The notes: generated from the letters alone by a model not told the origin. Shown: positions 8,718 through 18,716, counted from the stretch's first letter. The stretch is DNA of 64,000 bases from Luteimonas rhizosphaericola (GCF_029888045.1 NZ_JARXRN010000025.1:1-64000), one strand, 5' to 3'. Translations and numbers: made by a program.

Positions 8718-9158
8718 TCAGCCGGCGACGCGCGGCTGGTTGAGCACCAGCCAGTACAGCCCGATCTGCTTGACCACATCAACGAACTGCCCGAAAGCGA
8801 CCGGCTTGCGAATGTAGCTGTTGACGCCGAGCGCGTAGGTGGCTTCGACGTCGAAGGGCTCGTCGCTGGTGGTCAGCACCACCACCGGAAGCGAGCGGGT
8901 CCGCGCGTCGCCGCGGATCGCCTGCAGCACTTCGCGCCCGTCGAGCTTGGGCAGGTTGAGGTCGAGCAGCACGATCGCGGGCAGGTCGCGCGCATCGCGG
9001 CCGGCATGCACGCCCCGCGCGAACAGGTAGTCCAGCGCCTCGGCGCCGTCGCGTACCACCACCAGCTGACGATCGATTCCCGCCTCCGCGAACGCGATAC
9101 GGGTGAGCTCCGCATCGTCGGGGTTGTCTTCGATCAGCAGGATGTTGCTCTGGTTCAT
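8718..9158 (-). CDS. Single-domain response regulator (Rcp1/CheY-like)
   Basis: 146 residues forming one receiver domain without an output domain. Acidic pocket residues lie near the N-terminus (IEDNPDD), the phosphoacceptor is Asp66 (VLLDLNLPKLDG), the switch Thr is in VVVLTTSDEP and the conserved Lys118 is in SYIRKPV. The extended NPDDAELT opening is typical of Rcp1-type regulators that partner phytochrome-like or PAS kinases. It overlaps the upstream histidine kinase gene by four bases (ATGA), so the two are translationally coupled and almost certainly a pair. With no output domain it probably signals by protein-protein contact. Confidence 0.92.
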   Translation of the reverse strand: MNQSNILLIEDNPDDAELTRIAFAEAGIDRQLVVVRDGAEALDYLFARGVHAGRDARDLPAIVLLDLNLPKLDGREVLQAIRGDARTRSLPVVVLTTSDEPFDVEATYALGVNSYIRKPVAFGQFVDVVKQIGLYWLVLNQPRVAG

Positions 9159-10240
9159 GGCCTGTATTCCCCGCCCTCGCCGGCCACCGCCGGCAGTTCG
9201 ATGAAGAAGGTGCTGCCCTCCCCGGGCTGCGAATCGGCCCAGATGCGGCCGCCATGGCGCCTGGCCACCTGTTGCGCGATCGCGAGGCCCAGGCCGTCGC
9301 CGCCGCCCTGTTCGGCGCCGTGCAGGCGCTGGAACGGAAGGAACAGCTTGTCAGCATAGCGCATGTCGAAACCGCAGCCGCGGTCGTGGACCGACAGGCG
9401 CAGGCGATCGCCCGCGTGCGCGCCGTCGACGGTGATCTCCACGCGTTCGCGCCCGGCCGAGAACTTCCAGGCGTTGTGCAATACCTGCTGCAGCAGCAGC
9501 TTGAGCGCGTGTTCGTCGCCATGCGCCGTCAATCCCGCCGGCACGTCGACCGTGGCCGCGCGTGCGGGATCGGCGTCCTGCAGCTCGGCCGCCACCCATT
9601 CGCACAGCAGGCTCACGTCGACCTCCTGCGCACGCAGCGGCTGGCGCGCGGCGCGCAGCAGCTCGAGCAGCGCCTGCACCAGGCGTTCGGCACGCATGGC
9701 CGCGGCGCGGATGCGGACGAGATCGGACTTGCCCGCCTCGCCCACGGCGCCGGATTCGTCCAGCCTGGCGGCGAAGCCCGCGATGCCCCGCAGCGGAGCC
9801 CGCAGATCATGCGACAGGCCGTGCGCGAGGTGCTCCTGCAGCCGCGCCGCTTCCGCGTCCTCGCGCGCGCGGCGGCGTTCGGCGGCGATGTCCTCGCAGT
9901 GCAGCAGCCAGGTGCCATCGGCAAGCGGGGACAGGGTCACGCGCCAGGCGGCTGCGCGATCCGTGCCGTCCGCTGCGTCGAGGGTCCCGTCGCTTTCCAG
10001 AACCTGTCGCTGCGGCGCGGTCCCGGCCGTGGCGAGCGCGTTGGCCACGCGCCCGCGGAGCGACGGCTCGAACAGCTCCGCGTGCGCCCGCGCACCCACC
10101 AGTGCATCGGCATCCCGCCCGACCAGCCGGCACAGCGCGGCATTGGCGGCCAGCCAGTCGCCCTGCGGAGACAGCACGGCCAACGCGGCGTCGACGCCGT
10201 CGAACGCCAGGCGGTAGGAGGGCTGGGCTGGAGCTTCCAC
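9155..10240 (-). CDS. PAS-domain sensor histidine kinase
   Basis: 361 residues, no transmembrane segment, so cytoplasmic. Domains: PAS (about 10-120, containing LSPQGDWLAANAALCRLVG), the HisKA dimerisation helix with phosphoacceptor His144 (HGLSHDLRAPLRG), and the HATPase_c domain (about 240-350) with N-box HNAWKFS, G1 DRGCGFD and G2 GGDGLGLAIAQ. This architecture resembles the C-terminal part of bacteriophytochrome kinases but lacks a chromophore GAF-PHY module. It is co-translated with the receiver protein downstream. The signal is unknown. Confidence 0.92.
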   Translation of the reverse strand: MEAPAQPSYRLAFDGVDAALAVLSPQGDWLAANAALCRLVGRDADALVGARAHAELFEPSLRGRVANALATAGTAPQRQVLESDGTLDAADGTDRAAAWRVTLSPLADGTWLLHCEDIAAERRRAREDAEAARLQEHLAHGLSHDLRAPLRGIAGFAARLDESGAVGEAGKSDLVRIRAAAMRAERLVQALLELLRAARQPLRAQEVDVSLLCEWVAAELQDADPARAATVDVPAGLTAHGDEHALKLLLQQVLHNAWKFSAGRERVEITVDGAHAGDRLRLSVHDRGCGFDMRYADKLFLPFQRLHGAEQGGGDGLGLAIAQQVARRHGGRIWADSQPGEGSTFFIELPAVAGEGGEYRP

Positions 10241-10359
10241 GGCGGTTCTGGATCACGCGGGGACGGGCGTACGGGCGCCAGTCTACGGAACATCGGTGTG
10301 CAAGTTCGGTGCAAGGTCGATGAACGCGCGGGCGTTCCGGGCCGCCGCACGGCTGCGGT

Positions 10360-11466
10360 TCAGAACAGCTGTCCCTGGTCGCCGGGTGCCTCGGGCGGGC
10401 GGAACAGCGAGGTCTCGAGCGTCGGCAGGCGGGTGAATCCGAGCCGCCTGCGGGCGCGCTCGAACCGCTGTGCGAGCAGGTCGGCGAACGGGCCCTCGCC
10501 GCGCATGCGCGAACCGAAGCGGCTGTCGTAGTCGCGGCCGCCGCGCATCTGCCGCACCAGGCTCATCACGTGCGCGGCCCGGTCGGGGTGGTGCAGCTGC
10601 AGCCATTCGCGCCAGACGTCCTTGAGCTCGTGCGGCAGCCGCAGCAGGACATGGCCGGCGGCGCGGGCGCCGGCCGCGTGCGCGGCCTCCAGGATCGCCT
10701 CGATCTCGTGGTCGTTCAGCGCCGGGATCACCGGCGCCACCATCACTCCGACCGGCACCCCGGCCTCGGACAGTTCGCGCATCGCACGCAGGCGCGCGTG
10801 CGGCGCCGCGGCGCGCGGCTCCATCTTCGCCGAGAGCCGGTTGTCGAGCGTTGTGACCGAGAAGTACACCGTCACCAGGCGCTGCCGCGCGAGTGGCGCG
10901 AGCAGGTCGATGTCGCGCGTGACCAGCGCGTTCTTGGTGATCAGGCTGAAGGGGTGCCGGCATTCGGCCATCACCTCGATCAGGCTGCGGGTGATCCGGT
11001 AGCGGCGCTCGATCGGCTGGTAGGCGTCGGTATTGATGCCCAGCGCGATCGGCGAGCAGCGGTAGCCCTTGCGCGAGAACTCGGCCCGCAGCCGCTCGGC
11101 GGCATTGGTCTTGGCGAACAGCCGGGTCTCGAAATCCAGGCCCGGCGACAGGTTGAGGTAGGCGTGCGAGGGCCGCGCGAAGCAGTACACGCAGCCGTGC
11201 TCGCAGCCGCGATAGGGATTGACCGACTGGCCGAAGCCGATGTCCGGCGAATCGTTGCGGCTGACGATGCTGCGCGCGCGCTCCTCGTGCACCCGGGTGT
11301 CGGGGTGCGGTTCGGGATCGGTGTCGTCGCGCGCCTGCAGGCTGTCCCAGCCGTCATCCTCGGCGTGGGTGGTGGCGGTCTCGAAGCGCCCGGACACGTA
11401 GGAGGCCGCGCCGCGGCCCTTCAGCGCCGCGGTCGCCGGCGCACGCGCTTTCGTCGCCATCGACAT
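10360..11466 (-). CDS. PA0069-family radical SAM protein
   Basis: 368 residues with the radical SAM cluster motif Cys88-x3-Cys92-x2-Cys95 (YRGCEHGCVYCFARP), which binds a [4Fe-4S] cluster and S-adenosylmethionine. The following NTDAYQPIE, SLITKNALVTRD and VAPVIPALNDHE segments match the SplB-related PA0069 family found in many proteobacteria. The family is related to spore photoproduct lyase, but its reaction is not established. ATG 11466 was used; a second ATG two codons later is equally possible. It is divergent from the cardiolipin synthase gene with about 50 bases between starts. Confidence 0.85.
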   Translation of the reverse strand: MSMATKARAPATAALKGRGAASYVSGRFETATTHAEDDGWDSLQARDDTDPEPHPDTRVHEERARSIVSRNDSPDIGFGQSVNPYRGCEHGCVYCFARPSHAYLNLSPGLDFETRLFAKTNAAERLRAEFSRKGYRCSPIALGINTDAYQPIERRYRITRSLIEVMAECRHPFSLITKNALVTRDIDLLAPLARQRLVTVYFSVTTLDNRLSAKMEPRAAAPHARLRAMRELSEAGVPVGVMVAPVIPALNDHEIEAILEAAHAAGARAAGHVLLRLPHELKDVWREWLQLHHPDRAAHVMSLVRQMRGGRDYDSRFGSRMRGEGPFADLLAQRFERARRRLGFTRLPTLETSLFRPPEAPGDQGQLF

Positions 11467-11517
11467 CCCGCTAGCCTACGCCCCGGGCGTCGCAACGGTC
11501 GCGACGACGGAGCCGCC

Positions 11518-12963
11518 GTGCCGATCCTCGACGTGTTCAAGCAGGGCTGGGACGCGCTCGCCGGCGTGCCCTACCTGCGCCTGTACCTGACCCTGGGCTG
11601 GGCGCTGTACCTGGTGCTGCTGGGCGGCTGGATCATCCTGCAGAAGCGCGAGCCGGTGGCGACCCTGAGCTGGCTGCTGGGGCTGGCGCTGCTGCCCTAC
11701 GTGGGATTCCTCGTCTATCACGTGTTCGGCCCGCAGCGGATCGAGCGCCAGCGGCTGCGCCGGGCGCGGGTGCGCGGCGACCTGCCGGCCCAGGCCTTCG
11801 CCGAGGACGACGAGGTGGCCGAGCTGGCGCGCATGGCGCGCGCCACCACCGAACTGCCGATGACCACCGCCAGCGACGTGCGCCTGCTGGTGGACGGTGC
11901 CGCCAAGTACCGCGCGCTGCTGGACGACATCCGCGCCGCGCGCGAACACATCCACCTCGAGTACTACATCTGGGACCGCGGCCACAGCAGCGACGCCCTG
12001 TGCGCCGCGCTGGTGGAACGCGCGCGTGCCGGCGTGCGCGTGCGCCTGCTGCTCGACGCCATCGGCGCCTCCGGCGCGCGCAGGTGTTTCGGCGAGCTGG
12101 TGCAGGCCGGCGGCGAACTGGCCTGGTTCCACCCCACCCGCTTCGGCCACGTCTGGCAGCGGCCGTGGACCAACCTGCGCACCCACCGCAAGATCGTGGT
12201 GATCGACGGCCGCGTGGGCTACACCGGCGGCATGAATGTGACCGACGACCAGAACGAGACGGTCAACCCGGCCGCGTACCGTGACCTGCACCTGCGCCTG
12301 GAAGGCAACGCGGTGCGCGAGCTGCAGCAGGTGTTCGTCGAGGACTGGGCCTACGCCACCGGCGGGCGCGAGTTCATCGGCGAGGTGGTGCGGCAGACGC
12401 CGGAGCTGCCGCGCGGGACGGTGCGCGCCCAGGTGATCACCTCGGGTCCGGATTCGCCGTGGGAGGCGATCCACCGCGCCCATGTCGGCGCGATCCATGC
12501 GGCCAGGCGGCGGGTGTGGCTGACCACGCCCTACTTCGTGCCGGGCGAGGCGGCGATGATGTCGCTGACCTCGGCCGCGCTGGCCGGGCTCGACGTGCGC
12601 CTGCTGGTGCCGCGGATGAGCGATTCGCGGCTGGTGACGCTGGCCGCCCGCTCCTACTTCGGGCCGCTGCTGGTGGCCGGGGTGAAGGTCTACGAGTACG
12701 GCCCGCGCATGCTGCACACCAAGGCGCTGCTGGTGGACGACACGCTGGCGGTGGTCGGCAGCGCCAACTTCGACCACCGCAGTTTCCGGCTCAATTTCGA
12801 GGTCTCGGTGCTGTTCGACGATGCCGCGCTGGTGGCGTCGCTGGCGCAGCTGATCGAGGGCGAACTGGCGCACGCGCCACGGGTGCGGCAGGGGCGGCAC
12901 CGCGGCCTGCTGACCGCGCGCCTGCCCGAGGCGCTGGCCCGGCTGTTGTCGCCGCTGCTCTAG
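11518..12963 (+). CDS. cls: Cardiolipin synthase (phospholipase D family)
   Basis: 481 residues. Two N-terminal transmembrane helices (about 18-38 and 45-65) anchor the protein in the inner membrane. Two phospholipase D catalytic motifs follow: His223-x-Lys-x4-Asp (HRKIVVIDGRVGYTGGMN) and His400-x-Lys-x4-Asp (HTKALLVDDTLAVVGSANFD). These define cardiolipin synthases of the ClsA type, which join two phosphatidylglycerols into cardiolipin plus glycerol. The start is GTG 11518, with GGAG at 11509-11512 five bases before it; the length agrees with ClsA (about 480). The frame is open far upstream, but that part overlaps the radical SAM gene in antisense and is not real. Confidence 0.93.
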   Translation: MPILDVFKQGWDALAGVPYLRLYLTLGWALYLVLLGGWIILQKREPVATLSWLLGLALLPYVGFLVYHVFGPQRIERQRLRRARVRGDLPAQAFAEDDEVAELARMARATTELPMTTASDVRLLVDGAAKYRALLDDIRAAREHIHLEYYIWDRGHSSDALCAALVERARAGVRVRLLLDAIGASGARRCFGELVQAGGELAWFHPTRFGHVWQRPWTNLRTHRKIVVIDGRVGYTGGMNVTDDQNETVNPAAYRDLHLRLEGNAVRELQQVFVEDWAYATGGREFIGEVVRQTPELPRGTVRAQVITSGPDSPWEAIHRAHVGAIHAARRRVWLTTPYFVPGEAAMMSLTSAALAGLDVRLLVPRMSDSRLVTLAARSYFGPLLVAGVKVYEYGPRMLHTKALLVDDTLAVVGSANFDHRSFRLNFEVSVLFDDAALVASLAQLIEGELAHAPRVRQGRHRGLLTARLPEALARLLSPLL

Positions 12964-13061
12964 CGCGGGTTCGGCGGCGGGAGTCGGCATTCGTCGCACC
13001 GGCCGGGGGCGGGCGACGCCGGAGGCGGGATGCCGCCGCCGCGCGGAGGACGCGCGGTGAT

Positions 13062-13121
13062 CCGGACACGTCCGGGCGCGTCGGCGATTCCATCGGCGGG
13101 GCGCAGACGACACGTGTCCGG
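13062..13121. repeat. Inverted repeat between cls and the small membrane protein gene
   Basis: CCGGACACGT at 13062-13071 and its reverse complement ACGTGTCCGG at 13112-13121 are separated by 40 bases. The function is unknown; the spacing is long for a terminator. It sits in the 233-base gap after cls in which I see no gene. Confidence 0.4.
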
Positions 13122-13184
13122 AGGCCCGACGGACCGGCGGTAGCCGCAAGCCTCCCGGCGGCATGCGCCGTCCCGGGTTGCGGG

Positions 13185-13190
13185 TAGACT
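13185..13190 (+). promoter_or_regulatory. Putative -10 element for a leaderless transcript
   Basis: TAGACT ends six bases before the GTG at 13197, placing the predicted transcription start on the start codon. No Shine-Dalgarno lies between. Confidence 0.35.
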
Positions 13191-13196
13191 TGGCCG

Positions 13197-13502
13197 GTGT
13201 CCCAGCAGCGGAGCCTGCCCATGCCCTGGTTGTTCCTGTTGCTCGCGATCGCGGCCCTGGCGATCGCCTTCATGACCGCGTCGATGACGGTGGTGGTGCT
13301 CAGCCTGGTCGCGGCGCTGGTGCTGCTGGGGCTGTGGATCCTGGGGCTGCTGTCGCAGCGCATCGACACCCGCAGCCGCGACGACGCGCAGATGCTCGAC
13401 CCGCGCGAACTGCAGCGGCTGCGCGAGCTCGCCGAGGCGCGTCGCGCCGAGCCGGCGGTCGCACCGGGCCCGACCGCCATGGACGAACCGCGGGCGCCCT
13501 GA
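13197..13502 (+). CDS. Small membrane protein of unknown function
   Basis: 101 residues. Two closely spaced hydrophobic segments (about 9-27 and 30-52; [16 protein letters not shown] and [19 protein letters not shown]) are followed by a charged tail ([20 protein letters not shown]) and a low-complexity Ala/Pro-rich C-terminus. This suggests a hairpin inner-membrane protein with a cytoplasmic tail. The start could be GTG 13197 (favoured by the -10 spacing) or ATG 13221. It lies 29 bases upstream of pdxJ in the same direction and may be co-transcribed with it. I do not recognise the family. Confidence 0.6.
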   Translation: MSQQRSLPMPWLFLLLAIAALAIAFMTASMTVVVLSLVAALVLLGLWILGLLSQRIDTRSRDDAQMLDPRELQRLRELAEARRAEPAVAPGPTAMDEPRAP

Positions 13503-13531
13503 GCGATGCGTCGCGCCAGGCGAGGCGACGC

Positions 13532-14284
13532 GTGAGCGTCCGCCTCAGCGTCAATCTCAACAAGGTCGCGGTGCTGCGCAACTCGCGCGGCGGCGCCGAA
13601 CCCGACCTGGTGCGCGCCGCCCGTACCTGCCTGGACGCCGGCGCGCACGGCATCACCGTGCATCCGCGCCCGGATGCGCGCCACACCCGCCACGATGACG
13701 TGCTGGCGCTGGCCGGGGTGTGCCGCGACTACGGGGTCGAGTTCAATCTCGAGGGCAATCCGTTCGCCCCGCCGCGCAGCGGCTATGCCGGCTTCCTCGC
13801 GCTGTGCGAACTGGTGCGGCCCGCCCAGGCGACGCTGGTGCCCGACGACGATGCCCAGCTGACCTCCGACCACGGCTTCGACTTCGGCCGCGACGAGGCC
13901 GCGCTGCGGCCGCTGGTCGCGAGGCTGGCGGATCTCGGCTGCCGGGTCAGCCTGTTCGCCGATGCGGGCAGCGATGTCGCACGCGCGGCGGCGATCGGCG
14001 CGCACCGGATCGAGCTCTACACCGGCCCGTACGCCGAAGCCTTCGCGGCCGGACGCCCCGGCACCGCCCTGCCCGGCTTCATCGCCACCGCGCGCGCGGC
14101 AAGCGCGGCCGGGCTCGGGGTGAATGCCGGGCACGACCTCAGCCAGGCCAACCTCGGCGCGTTCCTCGACGCGGTGCCGGGCGTCGAGGAGGTCTCGATC
14201 GGCCACGCGCTGATCGGCGAGGCCCTTTACGACGGCCTGGCGACCACGGTGCGCCGCTACCTGGCGATCATCTCGGGACGTTGA
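13532..14284 (+). CDS. pdxJ: Pyridoxine 5'-phosphate synthase
   Basis: A 250-residue TIM-barrel enzyme that condenses 3-amino-2-oxopropyl phosphate with 1-deoxyxylulose 5-phosphate to make pyridoxine 5'-phosphate, the last ring-forming step of DXP-dependent vitamin B6 synthesis. Characteristic segments: [15 protein letters not shown] at the N-terminus, [60 protein letters not shown] and [14 protein letters not shown] 13532 is preceded by GAGG at 13522-13525, six bases away. The length matches the family. Confidence 0.96.
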   Translation: MSVRLSVNLNKVAVLRNSRGGAEPDLVRAARTCLDAGAHGITVHPRPDARHTRHDDVLALAGVCRDYGVEFNLEGNPFAPPRSGYAGFLALCELVRPAQATLVPDDDAQLTSDHGFDFGRDEAALRPLVARLADLGCRVSLFADAGSDVARAAAIGAHRIELYTGPYAEAFAAGRPGTALPGFIATARAASAAGLGVNAGHDLSQANLGAFLDAVPGVEEVSIGHALIGEALYDGLATTVRRYLAIISGR

Positions 14285-14293
14285 ACCCGGGCG

Positions 14294-14695
14294 CTACTGC
14301 CGGACGAAGCCGATGTTGGACAGGCCCGCGTTGCGGGCCGTGGCCAGCACCGTGGCGACGGCCTGGTAGTCGCAGTCACCGTCGGCCTCGATGCGCAGCA
14401 GCGGCTGGCGTCCGCCGCCAATGGCGTCCCGCATCCGGGCGGGCAGCGCGGCGCGATCGATCGCGCTCCCGTTCCAGGCCAGCTGGCCTGCGGCATCGAT
14501 ACGCAGGTCGATCGGCGCCGGTGGCGGCAGCGGTGCGTCCGTCGGCTGCGGCAGGTCGAGGTCGATCTGCTGCGAGAGCGCGGGTGCGGTGACCATGAAG
14601 ATGATCAACAGCACCAGCAGGACGTCGCACAACGGGATGATGTTGATTTCGGCGATTGCGGGCGTGGCCCGGTGGGTCGCATCAGCGAAAGCCAT
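14294..14695 (-). CDS. exbD: ExbD/TolR-family protein (third paralogue)
   Basis: 133 residues, one N-terminal transmembrane helix (about 20-42) with the proton-conducting Asp24 ([17 protein letters not shown]), then a periplasmic domain ending SNIGFVRQ. It is most like the adjacent ExbD2 (shared INIIPLCD...[10 protein letters not shown] and [16 protein letters not shown]) and looks like a duplicate of it. It is separated from the exbD2 stop by 289 bases containing a terminator, so it may be expressed independently. It would assemble with an ExbB-like pentamer to energise TonB or a related transducer; which partner is unknown. Confidence 0.9.
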   Translation of the reverse strand: MAFADATHRATPAIAEINIIPLCDVLLVLLIIFMVTAPALSQQIDLDLPQPTDAPLPPPAPIDLRIDAAGQLAWNGSAIDRAALPARMRDAIGGGRQPLLRIEADGDCDYQAVATVLATARNAGLSNIGFVRQ

Positions 14696-14898
14696 GACTC
14701 ACCTCCGTGGACGGGTGGGGGTCGCCTCCGACGCTACGCCCGGCGCGGGGTGGCGGCAATCGAGACCATGGTCGAGTACGGCGGCGCGAGGCCGGGCGCC
14801 GGCCGGGTCCCGGCCCAGGGCCGGGCGGCGCATGCGGCAGGCCGTCGGCCGCGCGGCCCACTGCGCGCAGCGGGTCCGCTGGCATGCCCACGGGACAC

Positions 14899-14924
14899 AA
14901 AAAAACGCCGCCCGGAGGCGGCGT
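14899..14924 (-). terminator. Rho-independent terminator of the tonB-exbB-exbD1-exbD2 operon
   Basis: Stem ACGCCGCC (14905-14912) pairs with GGCGGCGT (14917-14924) around a CGGA loop. Read on the minus strand it is followed by a run of seven T (14905-14899). It lies about 60 bases past the exbD2 stop and separates the operon from the third exbD. Confidence 0.85.
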
Positions 14925-14984
14925 TCAAACTTGCGTTTCGGTAAGCGGCCGGCGCGCTGCAGGCGACGCCGGTCGGTCGTGCGG

Positions 14985-15401
<417 letters not shown>

Positions 15402-15416
15402 CGTGCGTTCTCCGGA

Positions 15417-15842
<426 letters not shown>

Positions 15843-15866
15843 GTCGAATCTCCGTCAGTGTTTCGA

Positions 15867-16613
15867 TCAGCGCGCGACGTCGCCGACGCGCGAACCCGTA
15901 GCGAAGAAGTCGTGCAGGTCGTGCGCGAAGGTGTCGAGCTTGTTGTTCGTGCTGCGGTTGAGCCGCACGAAGAAGTTGTAGCCCAGCACCGCGGGGATCG
16001 CGACCGCCAGACCGATCGCGGTCATGATCAGCGCCTCGCCCACGGGACCCGCGACCGCGCCGATGTCGGCCTGGCCGGTGGCACCGATGCGGATCAGCGC
16101 GTTGTAGATGCCCCACACCGTACCGAGCAGGCCGACGAACGGCGCGGTCGCACCGACGGTGGCGAGCACGGTCAGGCCGGCTTCCAGGCCCAGCGACTCG
16201 CGGGTCACGGCCTGGCGCAGCGCGCGGTCGACGAATTCGGAGCGGCTGAGCGATTCGGCCAGGCGCGAACCGTCGTGGCGCTGGTGGTGCGCGGCGGCCT
16301 GGGCGGCATCGAGCGCGACCTTGGAGAACGGCTCGCTCTTGGGCTGCTCTTCCATGAAGCGGATCGCGTCCTGCGCGTTCGGGGTTTCCCAGAACGTGGC
16401 GATCACCCGGTCCGAGTTCTTCTTCAGGCGGATGTTCTTGATGAAGTTGTAGATGATCCAGTAGATCGAGAGAACCGACATCAGGACCAGGACCAGGAAC
16501 ACGATCCAGTTCACGACTGTCATGTGTTCCATCAGGTTCGCGAAGCCCATCTGGGTCAGGGCCTCGGCGTTGTTGCCTCCGGTCACCGGGGCGGCGGTGG
16601 TTTCCTGCAGCAT
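15867..16613 (-). CDS. exbB: ExbB biopolymer transport protein
   Basis: 248 residues with three transmembrane segments: one near 33-57 (VNWIVFLVLVLMSVLSIYW) and two in the C-terminal half (about 145-170 and 185-210; LLGTVWGIYNAL and AIGLAVAIPAVLGYNFF). A large cytoplasmic loop lies between the first and second. ExbB is the pentameric proton-channel scaffold that surrounds ExbD and powers TonB. It lies between tonB (76 bases upstream) and exbD1 (24 bases downstream). The conserved TVGATAPFVGLLGTVWGI block confirms the MotA/TolQ/ExbB family. Confidence 0.96.
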   Translation of the reverse strand: MLQETTAAPVTGGNNAEALTQMGFANLMEHMTVVNWIVFLVLVLMSVLSIYWIIYNFIKNIRLKKNSDRVIATFWETPNAQDAIRFMEEQPKSEPFSKVALDAAQAAAHHQRHDGSRLAESLSRSEFVDRALRQAVTRESLGLEAGLTVLATVGATAPFVGLLGTVWGIYNALIRIGATGQADIGAVAGPVGEALIMTAIGLAVAIPAVLGYNFFVRLNRSTNNKLDTFAHDLHDFFATGSRVGDVAR

Positions 16614-16689
16614 GACGCTTACCTTCTAGATGTTGTTGAGTGTAGGAAGTGGAACGGGTGTAGCGATTGGAAATCGTGGAGCGTGTCGC

Positions 16690-17358
16690 TCAACCGCCGA
16701 GGTTGAAGTCGACGGGGACGCGCACCCGACCGGCGGCCGGCTGGCCGTTGACGATCGAGGGATTGAAGCGCCAGCGACGGGCGGCCTGCATGGCTGCCCG
16801 GTCGAGGTCGCGGTTGCGGCTGGACTTCTCCACCGACACGTCGGTGACGTTGCCCTGTGCATCGACGCTCACCACCAGGATCACGGTGCCCTGGATGCCT
16901 GCGCGCAGGGCGGCCGGCGGGTACTGCGGCGGGTTCATGGCGCGCGAGGAGATGTCGACGCTGGCACCGATGTCAGGCGACGGCGCGGGCGGCGCGGGCG
17001 GTGCCGGCGGCGGCGCGGGCGTGTCGACCGGCGAGGGTTCGTCGAACACCACCGGCGGCTCTTCAGGCGGCGGCGGCAGCGGCGTGGGCTGCGGCGGGAC
17101 CAGCTCCTTGATCGGCTGCGGCTTCGGCGGCTCGGGCGGCGGCGGCGGCGGCGGCGGGGGAGGCGGCGGCGGTTCGATGATCACCACGCGGGTGGCGTCG
17201 TCGTCCTGCTGTTCGGCTTGGGGTGGGGTGGCGGGCGCCAGCAGCAGCAGCAGCGCTGCGGCATGGATCGCCACCACCAGGGTGAATCCGGCGATTCGCG
17301 CCCAGTCCAGACCTTCGTCTTCGTCTTTCTTGTCGGTCGTCGGCAAGCGGTCGGTCAT
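16690..17358 (-). CDS. tonB: TonB energy transducer
   Basis: 222 residues. A cytoplasmic N-terminus is followed by a transmembrane anchor (about 22-42) carrying the conserved His32 (LVVAIHAAALLLLL) that couples TonB to ExbBD. A long proline-rich spacer includes an uninterrupted stretch of 13 prolines (about 63-75) and PPPAPPAPPAP repeats. The C-terminal TonB domain (about 140-222) contains NPPQYPPAALRAGIQGTV and ARRWRFNPSIVNGQ. It spans the periplasm to contact TonB boxes of outer-membrane receptors; two such receptors are in this window. It is the first gene of tonB-exbB-exbD1-exbD2. Confidence 0.96.
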   Translation of the reverse strand: MTDRLPTTDKKDEDEGLDWARIAGFTLVVAIHAAALLLLLAPATPPQAEQQDDDATRVVIIEPPPPPPPPPPPPPEPPKPQPIKELVPPQPTPLPPPPEEPPVVFDEPSPVDTPAPPPAPPAPPAPSPDIGASVDISSRAMNPPQYPPAALRAGIQGTVILVVSVDAQGNVTDVSVEKSSRNRDLDRAAMQAARRWRFNPSIVNGQPAAGRVRVPVDFNLGG

Positions 17359-17507
17359 GCGTTGAACTCAAGTCTGGCCGGGCAGCGGGTTGCCCGTGGT
17401 CGTGTCATGCCGTCGCCGGTTTTCGGCGACGGGAACTTCCAAGCTTATACCAATCCGCTGGCGCGATACCAACCGGTGTCCTGTCCCGATCGTGTCACTG
17501 GAACGTG

Positions 17508-18716
17508 CTACTGCGAGCGGGCCAGAATGCCCTTGGCTTCGTCCGGCGCCCTGACGCCCTTGTCGATCGCCTGCTGCGCGGCCTGCTTGGCCTCGGCCAT
17601 GCGGCCCTCGTTCGCCAGCAGCTTGGCCAGGTTGAGGTAGGTCTCGCCGTTGGGCGCCAGCGGCGCTGCCTTCTGGTAGGCGGCGATCGCCTCGTCGATC
17701 TGCTGCGGCTCGCCGAAGTAGTGCGCCTGGGCGAGCGCGACGTAGGTCTGGTAGTCGGGCTTGAGGATGTTCTTCTCCAGGCCCTCGTTGATCACTTCGA
17801 TCGCCTTCGCCTGGCCGTCGTCCAGGCTCAGGTAGGAGGCCATCAGGTTGCGGTACTCGCGCTCGTCGGTGAGCTCGCCGCGCGCGCGCAGCGCCTCGTA
17901 CACCGCGGCCGCCTTGTCGTACTGCTCGGTCTGCAGATAGGTGGCGGCGAGATTGAGCTGCGAACGCTTGTCGTCGGGCGTGCTCGAGGCGATCTGTTCG
18001 GCGAGCCGGGTCGCCTCGGCGCCCTGGCCCGATTCGGCGTAGGCGGCCATCAGCATCTGGCGCCATTCGGGCTTGGCCTCGGGGGATTCGGCCAGCGGCT
18101 TGAGCGCGGCGATCGCTTCCGGGTAGCGCTCCAGGCGCAGCAAGATGTTGCCCCTGATCGCGGCGATGTCCGGATCCTGGGTGCGGGTCTCGGTCTGCAG
18201 GCGGTCGATCGTGGCCAGCGCCTCGTCGTAGCGCTCTTCCTGCGCGTGCAGCTGGGCGACGATGCTCATCACTTCGTAATGTTCTTCGTTGCCCAGACCG
18301 TTGGCCTCGAGCGCGCCCTGCAGGTACTGCAGCGACTTGGCGTCGTCCTGGCCGATCAGCAGCGCGCCGGCGATGCGGCCCGCGAGCGACTTCTCGTAGG
18401 CATTGGATTTCGGATCGGCAATGATCTCGTCGGCGATCGCCTGGGTCTGCGCCACATCCTGCGCCTCGTACGCGTCCGACAGCTTGCCCAGGCGGGTGCT
18501 GCTGGACCGCGACGACGGCTTGGTCTCCGGCTCCTCGCGGGTGGCGTCGGGGAAGCGGGCGGGACGCTCCGCGGCCTGGTCCTCGGCCTTGGCGGCCCGC
18601 TCGGCACGACGCTCTTCCGCGCGCGTGCTCTGCGCGAGCGCGGCAGTGGTGGCCAGCATCAGGCCAGTGGCCATCATCGCGGTCAGCAGGCGGGTCGGGG
18701 CGTGGGTCTTGGACAT
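17508..18716 (-). CDS. Exported tetratricopeptide-repeat protein
   Basis: 402 residues from ATG 18716 (AGGTGAG precedes it). A signal peptide (about 1-29, ending ATTAALAQ) and a charged, Ala/Glu-rich linker are followed by about eight TPR-like helical repeats (for example EERYDEALATIDRLQ, LERYPEAIAALKPL, TEQYDKAAAVYEAL, DEAIAAYQKAAPLAP, GRMAEAKQAAQQAID). TPR arrays mediate protein-protein interaction, here in the periplasm. It lies 149 bases upstream of tonB on the same strand and could be functionally linked to the TonB machinery, but this is only positional. A longer frame to 18743 is possible. Confidence 0.8.
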   Translation of the reverse strand: MSKTHAPTRLLTAMMATGLMLATTAALAQSTRAEERRAERAAKAEDQAAERPARFPDATREEPETKPSSRSSSTRLGKLSDAYEAQDVAQTQAIADEIIADPKSNAYEKSLAGRIAGALLIGQDDAKSLQYLQGALEANGLGNEEHYEVMSIVAQLHAQEERYDEALATIDRLQTETRTQDPDIAAIRGNILLRLERYPEAIAALKPLAESPEAKPEWRQMLMAAYAESGQGAEATRLAEQIASSTPDDKRSQLNLAATYLQTEQYDKAAAVYEALRARGELTDEREYRNLMASYLSLDDGQAKAIEVINEGLEKNILKPDYQTYVALAQAHYFGEPQQIDEAIAAYQKAAPLAPNGETYLNLAKLLANEGRMAEAKQAAQQAIDKGVRAPDEAKGILARSQ

